From positions 15,609,922 to 15,673,921 of the forward strand of contig OZ024915.1 of NCBI GenBank assembly GCA_964017125.1: 64,000 nucleotides of DNA. The letters are read 5' to 3'. The translations under genes and the position numbers were made by a program. This document shows, piece by piece, positions 43,695 to 55,345 of the stretch. The notes below the pieces were generated by a model. It did no database searches and was not told the DNA's origin. It worked only from the letters and a program-made list of their open reading frames with translations. The stretch's first letter is position 1. Every line of letters begins with the position of its first letter. Source of the DNA: Flabesymbios commensalis. Its lineage: Eukaryota; Annelida; Polychaeta; Terebellida; Flabelligeridae.

Positions 43695-45552
43695 TAATTA
43701 AAATCTGATGTATTTCTGATAAAATTATTCTCTAGACACCCTATTGTTTATTAATTTAAATATGGTGTAAAAATTAACTAATGGTAATTCCAGTGTAATA
43801 AATAGATAATTTTCTGTATCTATGGCTTTTAGTTAGATTGCCTATACTAGTACTGTGTACATCGTTTGTGATACTATCATCTCATATATGCAGGCTTTAT
43901 ACAAGATTAAATCTTTACCCAAAATTGATGTGATCTTCTATTAGTTGATTTTATCATTGCTGTAGACAAGAAATTTGGAAATAATTTTTAGTTATCTGCG
44001 TTATTGCTATCACTATTTGATATAAGTGCAGTGTGTAAATAAAATTGTTATCTTTTGTCATTTTTATCAAAATTATCCTACATCTATAGCATTGGTTTAT
44101 ATACATCTGTTTCCACATGATGTTATGTGTGCACGGCATGGTACAACTTCTAGTTTGTGTAAGGTTTGTTCTTGTATGTTCTACATAAACGATTGTAAAT
44201 GTACCCGTAATGCTTACAACATGTACAATATTAGGCTGCTGTAACGGTGGTCCAAGAAATAAGATTTTTTAACTACTTTTGCCAATGGGTAATGAGCCAA
44301 GGCACTTTGCGTTTATTGTTCCCTGTTGCCTGGCGTAATAAAAACAACGCAGAACTCATTTGGCTGATGTGTAGTATAAATGTTTAAAATGGTTTCCCTG
44401 ACTTCCTTGCCGCAGGAGTGGTATTGCAGTACACTATAATCCACAAATAAATATCCAATCTGTAGCATTGAATGTGTTTTAACAGTCTCTTGTTGATTTT
44501 CACTATTAATTGCGATACCTAGTGACGTTATGGAATGATATCGTGATCCTTGTCCCTGCACCGCAATAGATTACAACGATTCGGCACAAGATCTTGAAAA
44601 AAGACTTTTTGAGTATTAATGTCTACACTGCTTCAAAATATGGCTACGGAGGCTCCTATTCATTTATCTTTTTCTTTTTACTTTTCCTATGAAGATAAAT
44701 TGATTTCAGTGCACTAATCGTGCAAATTATATCCAAATTATTTCAAAATATCGTTATAAAAATAATTTAATAACAACTGAAGTTAAAAGTTCCATATTAT
44801 TGCCAGTAATAGACCTCATAAAAGTGAAGTTCAAAGATAGGCGACACAGACCGATAAAGGAAAAAAATTTGCCATGGAAACAATTTCATACATACAATTT
44901 GTATTGCTTCCATGTTAGTAAAAATGATATCTACGAAAAATTTAGGCCAAGGGGAGAAGAAAAACAAGAAAATGTATTTGGCCAAAAACAATTTAAGTCC
45001 AAAATAAAGATCTGCCTTCATAGGTCTCCTATGATGGGGGAGGCATACAACTGACGCACATCCGTTGAATTCCACTTCGAGATTTGAACATAAAATATTT
45101 CATTTCAACAAATACGAGACTGACGTATCAGACAACGAGCTAACTTGAAATCGACATTTGCCTAGTGTTATGCCTACATTTTGTCCATCAGTTTCGTCAG
45201 GTATTTCGTTTTATCGATTACAGAAAGCCCATTTGATGGAAGCCAGCCTTGCAAAAGTAACGTCAAATCGGTACAGGTTATTGTTGATTTTAACAGGGGG
45301 GAATGTGTAGAATCAGAATATGAATGAACCCCATGTGTCCTCACAATTTTTCCACATGTGGAACTACAAATAAATGAGTCCCACAAAATTATTCCTAAAA
45401 AGGAGGCCCATTGACAAGCTTCTTGTCTTGCTGGTTCAGCATTTGAAGATGGTCAGTTGTAGCCATTTTGAATTCTGCTGGACTTGGCCCTCAATTCCAC
45501 TAAATAGTTGCCTATTGATGAGTAAGTAAGTAAAACATTGCATGATGGTCAC
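43695..45552. other. AT-rich spacer
   Basis: No gene accepted. The overlapping open frames on both strands at 44797-45075 have no conserved features. Confidence 0.35.
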
Positions 45553-45928
45553 TTAAAGCGACACAATCAGGCTAAAATCATGAAACGATTGGTAGTTATA
45601 TTCTGGCTTCTTAATATGACCATATGATGTAAACATATCCATAGACTAGAACTGCAAAAGTTGTTTAATTTTTGTGTTGCTCAGTTACCAGTTAAGCGAG
45701 AAAAAGTACGAAATTCCCGATTTCTTATTTTGGACATGCATGACCAAAATAATTAGAAATACAGGGATTTCGTCTCTATATCTCGTTTAACTGGTAGATG
45801 TGCAGCACAAAAATTAAAAATAATTGCAGCACTAGTTTATGGACATGTTTACATCATATGGTCATATTAAGAAGCCAAAATAAAATTACCGATTTTTTTA
45901 TGATTTCAGCCCGATTGTGTCGCTTTAA
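45553..45928. mobile_element. Family F foldback element, 376 bp
   Basis: TTAA-AGCGACACAATCAGGCT at the left and AGCCCGATTGTGTCGCT-TTAA at the right. Arms CTTCTTAATATGACCATATG and CATATGGTCATATTAAGAAG face each other. Confidence 0.88.
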
Positions 45929-45963
45929 CCTAGGCCTACAGTAAAAACGATGTAATATGTAGA

Positions 45964-46096
45964 CCTATGTATATACCCTTGTAGCCTATGAAAAATGAAT
46001 GCAATTTAATGCTGAATCGCCCTGGCCTGACCTATGTATATACCCCTGTAGCCTATGAAAAATGAATGCAATTTAATGCTGAAACGCCCTGGCCTT
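45964..46096 (+). repeat. Tandem duplication, 67-bp unit, two copies
   Basis: CCTATGTATATACCC at 45964 and 46031, each followed by TGTAGCCTATGAAAAATGAA, TTTAATGCTGAA and CGCCCTGGCCT. Confidence 0.92.
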
Positions 46097-46320
46097 TCGC
46101 TCAGTTCCACTCCTTGGGTTGGAAAACTACAGGATAACAATGTATTGAGGGGCAACTCGCTTCATTCCAAGGTTTCATCTAGAATGTCGGAACACTTGCA
46201 GGTAACCATCACAGACACTAGGCCTAACGTGTTGTTGAGCTCCTAAATCCTTTCCACAATTGCCAACCAGATAGAGAATGATCCAGGGCAAATGTCAGTC
46301 GTACTTTTGGCGACCTGCAG

Positions 46321-46840
46321 TCAATGGAATGAATGGGGTTTTAGACCACCTTTGTTAGTTGGCAACAGGCTGGACGATGGACATATGCAGTCCCGTACCC
46401 AGGATGTTGGTTGGGGAGGTGCTTTTCAGTATATTGTGGACTGAATTACCCTCACACGGCCGCCAAATTCGGCCGTTTTTATAGGGGAGTCCGGGGGGCA
46501 TGCCCCCCCCTCTCGGGAAATGAAAACTACACACTAAATATCGCATTCTGGCGACATATATTTACACAAAATTGAGGAATCAAGCAATCTCGCAAGTATC
46601 ATTAGTGGAGATGAAGGTTACCGTTATCTAAAAAAAGTTAACTCAAGAATGTGGCACCCCCCCTTGGTACGGGCCTGGTAGGCCCTATATGTCGCACTGT
46701 GTGATGGAGTTTGTCCAAAATAACATTTGTGAACATATAAAACTGGGCTAGGAGAACTTCTTGAAAGCGATGACACTGCCCTCGCATTATATTATGCGAA
46801 ATTCGAGCCCTGGTGGTCTGAGGCCAAAGTCAATATTTCA
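46321..46840 (-). mobile_element. tRNA-type SINE split by an insertion
   Basis: GAATGGGGTTTTAGACCACC (46331-46350) is the inverse 3' end. CATATAAAACTGGGCTAGG (about 46735) to AATTCGAGCCCTGGTGGTC continues the body. The 380 bp between interrupt the word that reads CCTTTGTGCACATATAGG in intact copies. TTTGT lies at both junctions. Confidence 0.65.
46388..46677. mobile_element. hAT-like MITE (CAGTCCCGTACCCAGG)
   Basis: CAGTCCCGTACCCAGG at the left and CCTTGGTACGGGCCTG at the right are imperfect inverse ends. A G/C-run-rich interior (GGGGGGCATGCCCCCCC). It sits inside the insertion that splits the SINE. Confidence 0.65.
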
Positions 46841-47690
46841 GTGGCATCTGGGAATTCACCACAAAGCTGAGCTGCTGTGTGAAACCTATCGGTTTCTGGT
46901 TTGAAACCTATTGGTTTCTGACAGCCGAAGTCCTCTGGTACCGGTGGAAATACTGTACACCTTCAACCACCTTGTCCCCTGTTGTCCAGTGGTATACTTT
47001 TTTTTGCAAACCTGTGCGCTGCCTCTTGGTACCGCATGAAAAGGTGAATCAGCATTGCTTTGATGTTGGGCCCCTGTCTGCAGCGCTGGCCCAAAACCGC
47101 ATGTTGACTCCGCTGAGACAGCAATGCAGGCCACCCATGGAATCACCTGTCTTTTGGTAACATCTAAAAACAGCTCTGACAACATGTTCTGTACAGTACT
47201 CAATTGTTGTACAGTTGCGATAGGAAGCAGGAGGATAAGCCATGTAGAATTTCTGATATCAATTGTGGCCAAAATGAGACTTCCCTCGTTTTATCACTAA
47301 ACTCCTCAATAACGTTACCACTTTGCAAACTGATTTTGATACCTTTATGCTCTTTATGAACCGATCAAATATAAACAAGCACATGATGTATGCGATGCCT
47401 CTTCTTCTGACGTTGTTGTATGCAGTTATTATCTCTGCATGCCGGACAGGAGTGGTGATACGTCCTCTTGGAGCTCTGTTTTCCCAGAACGAAATTTTCA
47501 TGGAGCTGTGTAGAAGCCGGGTTTGCACCCACGAATTCATATATATTTAGTAATGAATATAGGGCCTACAGTCAGAAAATACCATAACACGCAGTTAGGG
47601 ATGATTTTTTAGGAGCCGAACAGATGGTCAAGCAAAGCACCAGACAATAAGTGGGTATAGTAGGCTACTGTTTGACTAAGGCCAGTAACG
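46841..47690. other. Spacer with a worn family A centre
   Basis: GCTTTGATGTTGGGCCCCTG with GCTGGCCCAAAACC (about 47055-47095) recalls family A. The 128-codon minus frame over 46886-47272 is not supported as a gene. Confidence 0.35.
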
Positions 47691-47696
47691 GGAGTG

Positions 47697-47970
47697 GGGC
47701 ATGGGCCCTGGTTAAAGCTGCCTGCTTGGGAAGTCGGAGATCGCGGATTTGAACCCCACCGTGGCCTTCAAGTTTCTTCCCCGCTCACTCGTAAAGATTC
47801 TGGCTCCATTATCGAGAGGTAGCGTGCTCGGCCTTAGACCGCCAAAGCTCGTATTTCGTATCCTGTGTCTGGAGGGCAGTGTCATCTCACCATCATGGGG
47901 AGGTTCTCCTGGCCCAGTTTAGTCTATATGTGCAGCACAAAGGTGGCCTAAAACCCCCTTCATTTCATTT
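47697..47970 (+). mobile_element. tRNA-type SINE
   Basis: GGGCCCTGGTTAAAGCTGCC, CGGATTTGAACCCC (B-box-like), GAGAGGTAGCGTGCTCGGCC, GTCTGGAGGGCAGTGTCATC and CTCCTGGCCCAGTTTAG, ending AACCCCCTTCATTTCATTT. Confidence 0.85.
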
Positions 47971-48154
47971 AGTAACGGGTGCAACCCTACCGTCTCGAGC
48001 ACACAGTAGCCCGTAAATAATATATTACCTAAGAAATAAACACCAGGATCGGTTACGACACACCTAAATGGCGAAGGTGTGTTGTTTGTCCCGGGGACGT
48101 AACCAAGCCAGCAAGAACACAAGGCAATTCTGTATCTGGTGACAATTGTAGAAA

Positions 48155-48425
48155 GTGCCCGACGTTTGCCGGCGTTACTGCAGAAGCCGTCACAACCGGA
48201 AGAGATTATATGAGAGGGAAATTAAATGAAGTCCACTCTCAGGCGCTCCCACAGACAGTAGGGTAGCCCCGGGAGAGTAATTAAACTAAACGTGCCCGGC
48301 AAACGCCACAGGCTAGAGCGAAGCTGAGTAAACACCGGAACCCCGCCCTGGGGGTAGGACTAAAGCCAGGCCTAGAGACGGAGAAGGGGGATCCCCAGGC
48401 ATGAGGCACATGGGCTACATCAAAA
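48155..48425. other. Unclassified GC-rich island
   Basis: About 270 bp much richer in G and C than its surroundings. GTTTGCCGGCG (about 48165) and GCCCGGCAAACG (about 48295) are inverted. No open frame, SINE or exon pattern was recognised. Confidence 0.4.
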
Positions 48426-48792
48426 TCACCGTCGAACTAATCAATCAATGAAGCTGTGTTTGATCTTGAATGAATAAAAAGAGAGCAGATTTAAGGAGAG
48501 TACTAGGCAGTATGTATGGTAGGCCGTGAGCAGGAGAGTTAATCTGTCACGACATCAGCCTGTCATTTGAAATGAATCTTTGGTATTTATTCCATGCCGG
48601 AGTTACGGCTCTGGGGACCTGAGTGAGAAAGCACAGTGAGGTGCATTGCAAGACTCTGGGATTAAACTCTGATCTTACCAACTGTTTTAATATTAACAAT
48701 ATATTTTTACAAGTTGAGAATTGTGACAGCAATTCGCTGCTTGTAGTCACTAGTGGATGAAGATGACAACAATGAATTCCGGCATGGGTGGG

Positions 48793-48997
48793 TTAACCTA
48801 ACTCAAGCTGTGTCTCCCTAATGCGATTTAAAACTTTAAAGCAAGGTAAAATTATTCAGATTTGACAAAATGGTGGTCAACGGTCAATCGTACTGACTGA
48901 TGTTACTTTTTGGCTTCCCCACATGTTTTAAAGATGGTATTTAATGTTCTACGAAAAATATATTAAAATGAATATAACCGCGAACGGCGAATAAATG
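48793..48997 (+). mobile_element. Family B MITE, worn
   Basis: TTAACCTAACTCAAGCTGTG, then AAAATTATTCAGATTTGAC, AATATAACCGCGAACGGCG at the right. The hairpin's second arm is weak. Confidence 0.65.
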
Positions 48998-49526
48998 ACT
49001 TTGTTCTTTACCAATATGCATGACTTGGTTTATTACAACACTGGTGTGTGTTTTTTATAAATTTCTGGTATCAATAATGTAAATAATAATTATAAAACCT
49101 TTTCCTATGACTTTCAAGAATCTACTTTCAACCTCTATATAGAGGTCAGGAATGACCACCAGCAGTCATTATGACCAATGTGGGAACTGCAGCGAACTGT
49201 ATGAAAATGATCTAGGATGCTCCATGATTGTCTATAGGCTTTTTGATGGCCATTGAAAAAGTGATAACATAAATATAATTCTCTTCATATATCAGTTATA
49301 TTTAATAATTTTCATTTTCCAATTAATACACGATCATAAAACAACACAAATACAATAGTACATGTATGTATAATAACGATAATGATATTGTGACAGCTGT
49401 GTAATTTAGTAATTGTAGGTAAAAGTACAACGTAAAAACACATTTGATAAACGATGGTACCAGTCAAGTACTTGATACAACTGTAAAATGCGGTATAGAA
49501 GTGAATCCCACTAGGAATGACCATAT

Positions 49527-49602
49527 CGTCCCCTTTTATATGAAAGGGTGTATATGCCACTTTACAAAGTGGCAGATACACACTTTCATATCCAAAGGGA
49601 CG
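49527..49602. mobile_element. Family E hairpin element, 76 bp
   Basis: CGTCCCCTTTTATATGAAAG and ATATCCAAAGGGACG at the ends. GTGTATATGCCACTT pairs with AAGTGGCAGATACAC around TACA. Copies at 53947 and 56651. Confidence 0.8.
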
Positions 49603-50398
49603 ATTACATCAACTGTAACTATCCTATTAGAAAAACGTAAGTTTAATCCACTGATTATGTCTGCTACTTCGACCAACAATTTCAGATTGGTTTGGTGATG
49701 TTTGACACACAAAAAAAAAAATCATCCCACAACTGTTTAAGAAAATCTAGAAACCACAGATCCGCACAATTGCTATACATATATGCGAGGTCAGCATACC
49801 TTTCCCCCATGTTGATTATACCTTGATAAATTTGGCGAGGTCACAATTCTTAGAAATAGATGTAGGCCCAAAGATAAAGGTACATATAAATTGTTGTGAA
49901 TAGGAAACACCAGGTAAACTGTTCATGCTGCGTAGATGCCCGCCTCAACTGATGTATAATTTGTTTTCTTCTGTTACAAAGCTAGGCCTCCAAATTAGCC
50001 AAACATATTTGCTTCAATATTTTCATGCTGCGCGTTTGACTAACATTTGAAGGTCACCTATGGTAGCAGTTATATTATGTTGGAATGTCACAGATATTCC
50101 CTAGTGATCATATAGATGCAAAGTTGTTCTAAATATAAGAGCTTCTGTGACTGATCCAGAATAGTGCTTACGGGTGGGGGGAGGGTTGTCAGCGCGAGCT
50201 TCCCACCAAAAACATTGTCTCATAATATATCATTGTGGGGTGGGGGGGGGGGGTCTACAATGAGGGCTAACCCCTACGCCAACCCAATTATACTTGGAAT
50301 GTTCCCATTTAAAATAAATTGGATGATCCAGTGCTTGAATAATACAGGTGGTTAAGATTTTCAGTGAAATGTCTCCGGATTTCCGGGAAGACTAGATA

Positions 50399-50771
50399 TT
50401 AAAGGGACTGGCCCAGGCTAAAATCATAAAAAAATTGGTGATTTTATTTCGGGTTCTTAATATGACCATATGATGTAAACATGTACATAGACTAGAACTG
50501 CAAATATTTATAATTTTTGTGCTGCGCATTCACCAGTTAGGCTAGATATAGAGACGAAATTCCTGATTTCAAATTATTGACGACCATGTCAAAAATAGGA
50601 AATGCGGGAATTTCGTCTCTATATCTAGTCTAACTGATGAATGCGCAGCACAAAAATTATAAAAATTTGCAGTTCTAGTCTATGTACATGTTTACACCAT
50701 ATGGTCATATTAAGAACCCGAAATAAAATCACCGATTTTTTGATGATTTTAGCCTGGGCCAGTCCCTTTAA
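50399..50771. mobile_element. Family F foldback element, 373 bp
   Basis: TTAA-AGGGACTGGCCCAGGC at the left and GCCTGGGCCAGTCCCT-TTAA at the right. The whole element is nearly palindromic (e.g. TCTAACTGATGAATGCGCAG against CTGCGCATTCACCAGTTAGG). Confidence 0.92.
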
Positions 50772-50996
50772 ACTAAGTAGATAACAAATCAGGTGATATA
50801 TAAACCAATAACAAAAGCATACAAGTATGTTTAGTAGCATGATATTAAGTAAAGTAAATATTGCTACAAGAACAGTTCAATGCATCCCCCTGCAATCATA
50901 GACCAAATCATGATACACTACCAACTTTAGACAATGGAAAATAGGACGGGGGACAGTTGTCCTATGCAAAGACAAACATAATTGCTTACTTGAAAA

Positions 50997-51244
50997 TTAC
51001 CCCTTCTGCTGCTGAATTGTTTATTTCTATATTTCATTCATTTGAAGCTGGAATTGCTAACGCAATTTCCAGCTTCAAATGAATGAAAAATATTTCAATT
51101 TATGAAAAATAGACATGTTCCAGATTGAATTATTTGATGAATTCATCACCTCCTACAAATTTTTTTTCCAATTTTAGTGGCATTTAATTTGATTTGAACC
51201 AGCTTGAAACCATATATAGGCGGACGTAGCAGTGAAAGGGTTAA
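50997..51244 (+). mobile_element. Family D MITE
   Basis: CCCCTTCTGCTGCTGAATTG at the left (TTAA worn), AGCAGTGAAAGGGTTAA at the right. Hairpin TTTGAAGCTGGAATTGC against GCAATTTCCAGCTTCAAA. Confidence 0.87.
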
Positions 51245-51292
51245 TGCTTGTCCTGCTTCGCTGTATATATATATATAAGGTTTTAACCCTTA

Positions 51293-51509
51293 CAACGCTG
51301 AATTTTTCTATAAAAACCTCGAAGGCCAAAGGGTTTTTTTCAATTTGAAATCATCATAAATGTCTTGGTCAGCTCTTTCCGATTCATTTGAATACCTGTT
51401 ATGGGTCCACGGCATATATAAATATTTGTACTCTTACAGTGCGGGGATCGACTTTATACAGACTTCAGATTCTGATGACTAAAGTCGATCCCCGCACTGT
51501 AAGGGTCAA
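51293..51509 (+). mobile_element. Family C TTAA MITE
   Basis: TTAACCCTTACAACGCTG at the left, CGCACTGTAAGGGTCAA at the right. Hairpin TACAGTGCGGGGATCGACTT against AAGTCGATCCCCGCACTGTA. Confidence 0.9.
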
Positions 51510-51716
51510 GCAGATTTCAAGCTAAATAATATGTCACTGAAATGGATAATATAGTGTGTGGTAGATGCTCAGTTAGTCAAATAGCTCAATTTAGAAGATT
51601 CATATTTAAAAAAAAAAAGAACTAGTTTTCATCATTTGAAGCTGGAAATTGCGTCAGTAACACCAGCTTCAAATGAAGAAAAATACAATTGAAACAATTC
51701 CTGACGACAGTGGTTA
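51506..51716 (-). mobile_element. Family D MITE, worn, abutting family C
   Basis: GTGGTAGATGCTCAGTTAG and CTCAATTTAGAAGAT match the 60861 copy; hairpin TTTGAAGCTGGAAATTGCG against ACACCAGCTTCAAAT. It shares the TCAA junction with the C copy. Confidence 0.65.
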
Positions 51717-51753
51717 AGCTGTTATTCCTGTTGTCTGTGTGCGGCAGAGTTAC

Positions 51754-52169
51754 TTATACTCACCGTCAAATTAACCAGGATCACATGATTTTCGGCGATT
51801 TCTCTGTCAATTTTAAACCGATTTTCTTGAAATTTTGCAAAGGCTATTTTCTATTAAAATCCTAACAGCGGTAAAAAATTCGTAGAATTATATTTAATAT
51901 TTCAAAAGTTAGACTATTTGCCATGTAATAAAATTCTAGAATTAATTTAATGGAGTTATAGAGGGACGTCGTAATTTCAATTTACTACATGTCAAATGGT
52001 CTAACTTTTGAAATACGCTATATAATTTTATGAAATTTTCAGGGCTGTTAGGATTTGAATAGACAATGGCCTTTGCAAAATTTGAAGGGAATCGGTTAAG
52101 AATTGGCGGAGAAATTGCCGAAAATCATGCGATCCTGGTTGATCATTTTTAATTTGACGGCGACTATAT
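51754..52169. mobile_element. Family H long foldback element, 416 bp
   Basis: TATACTCACCGTCAAATTAA and TTTAATTTGACGGCGACTATA. ATTTCAAAAGTTAGAC pairs with GTCTAACTTTTGAAAT, and ATTTTGCAAAGGC with GCCTTTGCAAAAT. No coding. Confidence 0.87.
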
Positions 52170-52985
52170 GTACGAATTGACTATTGAGATATATACATGT
52201 AAAATAACACTCCATATTTAACATTGACAAAGTATATGAATTATACAAATTTGTGCTTTTTAAAATAAAGTAGGTGCGAAAGATACACAACAGTGAATCG
52301 GAAAGTTGTAAAACAACTTTGTATATTTTGTGCAAAGCTTGGCATTCAAATTGACTAAATCGGCCTGCCCCATGGCTGTCTATGGCACATTATTAATAAG
52401 TATAAAACATACTTATCAAAGCGATAATCAATTTATCAGGTAATCATTGTGTAACACTCCCACCCCCCATGTTACGAAATCATGGGAGCCCCTTTAACAA
52501 AATGTAAGTCATCAAAATCAGGAAGTGTTGAACTTTTACTTGAATTGGGCATTTTATAGAGTCAGGTAAATTTTTTTCATTTTGTTACCTGTTAACTGTG
52601 ATTTAAACATGTTAAACAGCTAATAAAAATGGGATTAAAAAACGAATAGTCGTGCTGAGCGGTGTAAGAGTTATGTGTAGTAGGTCACTGTAGGTGTATC
52701 GAACCACATGGTCAACTGTCTACAGAAGCTAAACAATGCGCATCTCTCAACAGAGAGCAAGTTGCTAATTTGTCTACAATTCATACAGCTGGCAAATAAT
52801 GTAACCCTGTATACTGTATATTTCCACTGAAGCCTTAAGAATAAAAGACACCAACGTGACCCCAAAGGTGAACACCTGTCCGCGCTGTATTGCATGTGAA
52901 ATCCAGGAATTTTGCATCCTATTTCTATCGAATTTTGTGTCTGTTCGCATACTGTCGTCGCCTGGGTGTTCGCGTTGGTCTCTTG
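52170..52985. other. Spacer
   Basis: No gene recognised. Confidence 0.35.
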
Positions 52986-53072
52986 ATAGCCGATCACCCC
53001 ATATATGGGGGTGATTGGCTATCATGTGACAGTCTGAGAGGGTCACATGATAGCCAATCACCCCATATAAGG
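52986..53072. repeat. Inverted and direct repeats of GATAGCC(A/G)ATCACCCC
   Basis: GATAGCCGATCACCCCATAT (52987), its inverse GGGGTGATTGGCTATC, then GATAGCCAATCACCCCATAT again (53050). CATGTGACAGTCTGAG faces GGGTCACATG. Confidence 0.75.
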
Positions 53073-53179
53073 AAACACTTGTGCCACATCTTGTGGCAAC
53101 TTTGATTTATTGGTCACAAATTTATTCATACTATATAAGGGGTGATATATAACCTTTAACACCACATCATCAGGCTGTG

Positions 53180-53427
53180 TTAACCCTAAAACCGCTAAGC
53201 ACGACTATAGTCATTTTTACTATGTTTTATAAGTCTCTAAAATCACTTGTATTCAGAATAAAATGGGTGTTTAGGAATCAAGATTTGCAAATGTTTGACC
53301 CCCAAATTAAACAAATATTTGCAATTTTCACTCACTTAAAGTTGTGGGTCGCAGTAGCAAGACACGACTTCAAGTGGGTGAAAATTTAAATTGTATTTTT
53401 GTTTTTATTTAGCATTTTAAAGATTAA
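53180..53427 (-). mobile_element. Family B TTAA MITE
   Basis: TTAACCCTAAAACCGCTAAG at the left, AAAGATTAA at the right. Hairpin CACTTAAAGTTGTGGGTC against GACACGACTTCAAGTG lies near the right end. Confidence 0.8.
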
Positions 53428-53799
53428 AAGCTACACTAATTGACCATAATAATGTAACATTTCACAATAACATAATTTTGTTTCAAGTACTGATACAGCG
53501 TAAGAAGATCAACCCCAGTAATTGAGTAATCATATTACCATTAAAGGTATATCAAGTTGAATCATTTATATCATGCAAAGACAGTCAAGTCTATAAATCT
53601 CAATCAGACAGGTTATTATTTACAATACATGTATCAAGAGTAATCATAACATAACGAAAAACAACATGGTGCAGGCATAAGCACAAGCGCATAAATTAAA
53701 CAGTGAAGATCCCAAATACGGAATCGAAGTTCTCAGCTATATCGGAATAACACTGGTAAAAATTAATATACATGATATATGAGCAACAGTTCAGCTAGC

Positions 53800-53893
53800 A
53801 ATGGATGCTACACCGACTCATCTCAATATTGAGCCAGCATTTCCAATACTGAAACAACATCGTGACAAGGTTGGGTCAATAGCCCTTGTTTTC
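53800..53893. mobile_element. Family A-like MITE, worn
   Basis: ATCTCAATATTGAGCCAGC, AATACTGAAACAACATCG and TTGGGTCAATAGCCCTTGTT follow the family A order. Confidence 0.4.
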
Positions 53894-53946
53894 TGGAAGC
53901 AAAGCAAAAAGTAGACATTCACAAAAAAAAACAACCACCCTCACAG

Positions 53947-54036
53947 TGACTATATCGGCCCCTTGGAATTAGAAGGTGCTAAACTGCCCTTTACAAAGTA
54001 GCAGTTTAGCACCTTCTAGCTCCAAGGGGACTATAT
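53947..54036. mobile_element. Family E hairpin element
   Basis: GACTATATCGGCCCCTTGGA and TCCAAGGGGACTATAT. Inner arms AGAAGGTGCTAAACTGCCC and GCAGTTTAGCACCTTCT around TTTACAAAG. The inner stem sequence differs from the other two E copies while the ends and loop agree. Confidence 0.75.
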
Positions 54037-54205
54037 ATGGTTGGTGTGTAAATAGCCCCACCTATCATCACAGAATGAGGATATCTATTTTTAGACATAG
54101 TAAAACACTAAGCCACTGATTGAACGTTTAAATTTAATACATCGGAAAATATACTAACGTGTTATATGTAAAAATCTATTGCTATATTTTGTTTTGTATA
54201 AATTA

Positions 54206-54384
54206 TTCAACAAATATTCAATTAAATGTATAACGAGTAGATGATGAGACACAAAAACTGTTTAACCCTTTAACCGCCAAATTTATTCAATTGCAATTTT
54301 CACCCACTTGAAGTCGTGTCTCGCTGACGTGATCCACAACTTCAAGTGAGTGAAAATTATTCTGATTTCCCGAAATTGAGGTCA
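54206..54384 (+). repeat. Local duplication, copy 1, with partial family B MITE
   Basis: TTCAACAAATATTCAATTAA through TTAACCCTTTAACCGCC (54262) and the B hairpin to GAGGTCA, then unrelated sequence. Same as 55167-55345, 961 bp downstream. The B element is cut where the duplication stops. Confidence 0.92.
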
Positions 54385-54389
54385 TTATA

Positions 54390-55160
54390 GATTATGACTA
54401 GAATCTGATTAATACACAAGCCTACACATGATTTATATGTGACCATAGAAATTTATTCTGCACACATTCTCACACAAAATATCATGTCTGGCATAATTAT
54501 GTAAAGAGATGATTACTATGCAGTTCACCTTTACTTATTACGCTAAATCCTCGGACTAAATTCAATAGGTTTCCTACTAACACGAAACGTTTACCCGATG
54601 ATGGCAGTATTGAGAGGAGGGGTGAAACCCCCTAAATTGTTGATGTATTTTTTTGTATTTTTATCCTAATAGAAAATGTTTTTTTAGTCCCCAAAAAGGT
54701 TATTTTTTATGATTTTTAATATTTTTGGGGGTGTTTTCCACACAAGGATAAAAAATAAATGTGATTTTTACTTTTGAACAACATTGGACAAATCTGTAAA
54801 CCACATTATTAAAAAAGTGTGGCCTAATGCAGAGATTATAATTGTGTTTACTTATTCCCCTCAATTAAGTGACTTCAAAGGATACAAATTATCATCTAGA
54901 TAATGTATTTTTGTTCACAATGGGGCATACAAACAAAATAGTCAAAGCTAATTAATAATAGAAGATATAAAGTATGGCCACATTAGGAGACAGAGATGAT
55001 GTTGGATAGAGTGTCTATTTGTACAGCCTACTGAAACTCCGCCTACAACATGTATAACTTACAAATCTACAGGTATTGATTATTATATTACCTTCCACAT
55101 GCCATATAATTCCACACCTTATATAAAACATATCATATTCTGCAAGTTTACAATTGGCAA
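54390..55160. other. AT-rich spacer
   Basis: No gene or further repeat recognised. Confidence 0.35.
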
Positions 55161-55166
55161 CAATTC

Positions 55167-55345
55167 TTCAACAAATATTCAATTAAATGTATAACGAGTA
55201 GATGATGAGACATAAAAACTGTTTAACCCTTTAACCGCCAAGTTTATTCAATTGCAATTTTCACCCACTTGAAGTCGTGTCTCGCTGACGCGATCCACAA
55301 CTTCAAGTGAGTGAAAATTATTCAGATTTCCCGAAATTGAGGTCA
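55167..55345 (+). repeat. Local duplication, copy 2
   Basis: The likely source copy, since its family B element continues intact to 55463. Confidence 0.9.

Noticed and set aside
44797-45075. Overlapping frames on both strands
   Set aside because: The charged composition looked exon-like, but no acceptor/donor pair and partner exon were found, and no family was recognised.
46886-47272. 128-codon open frame on the minus strand
   Set aside because: It overlaps open frames on both strands and a worn family A centre, with no conserved features.
52671-53105. Overlapping frames on both strands
   Set aside because: They coincide with the inverted-repeat cluster and show no domain or splice evidence.
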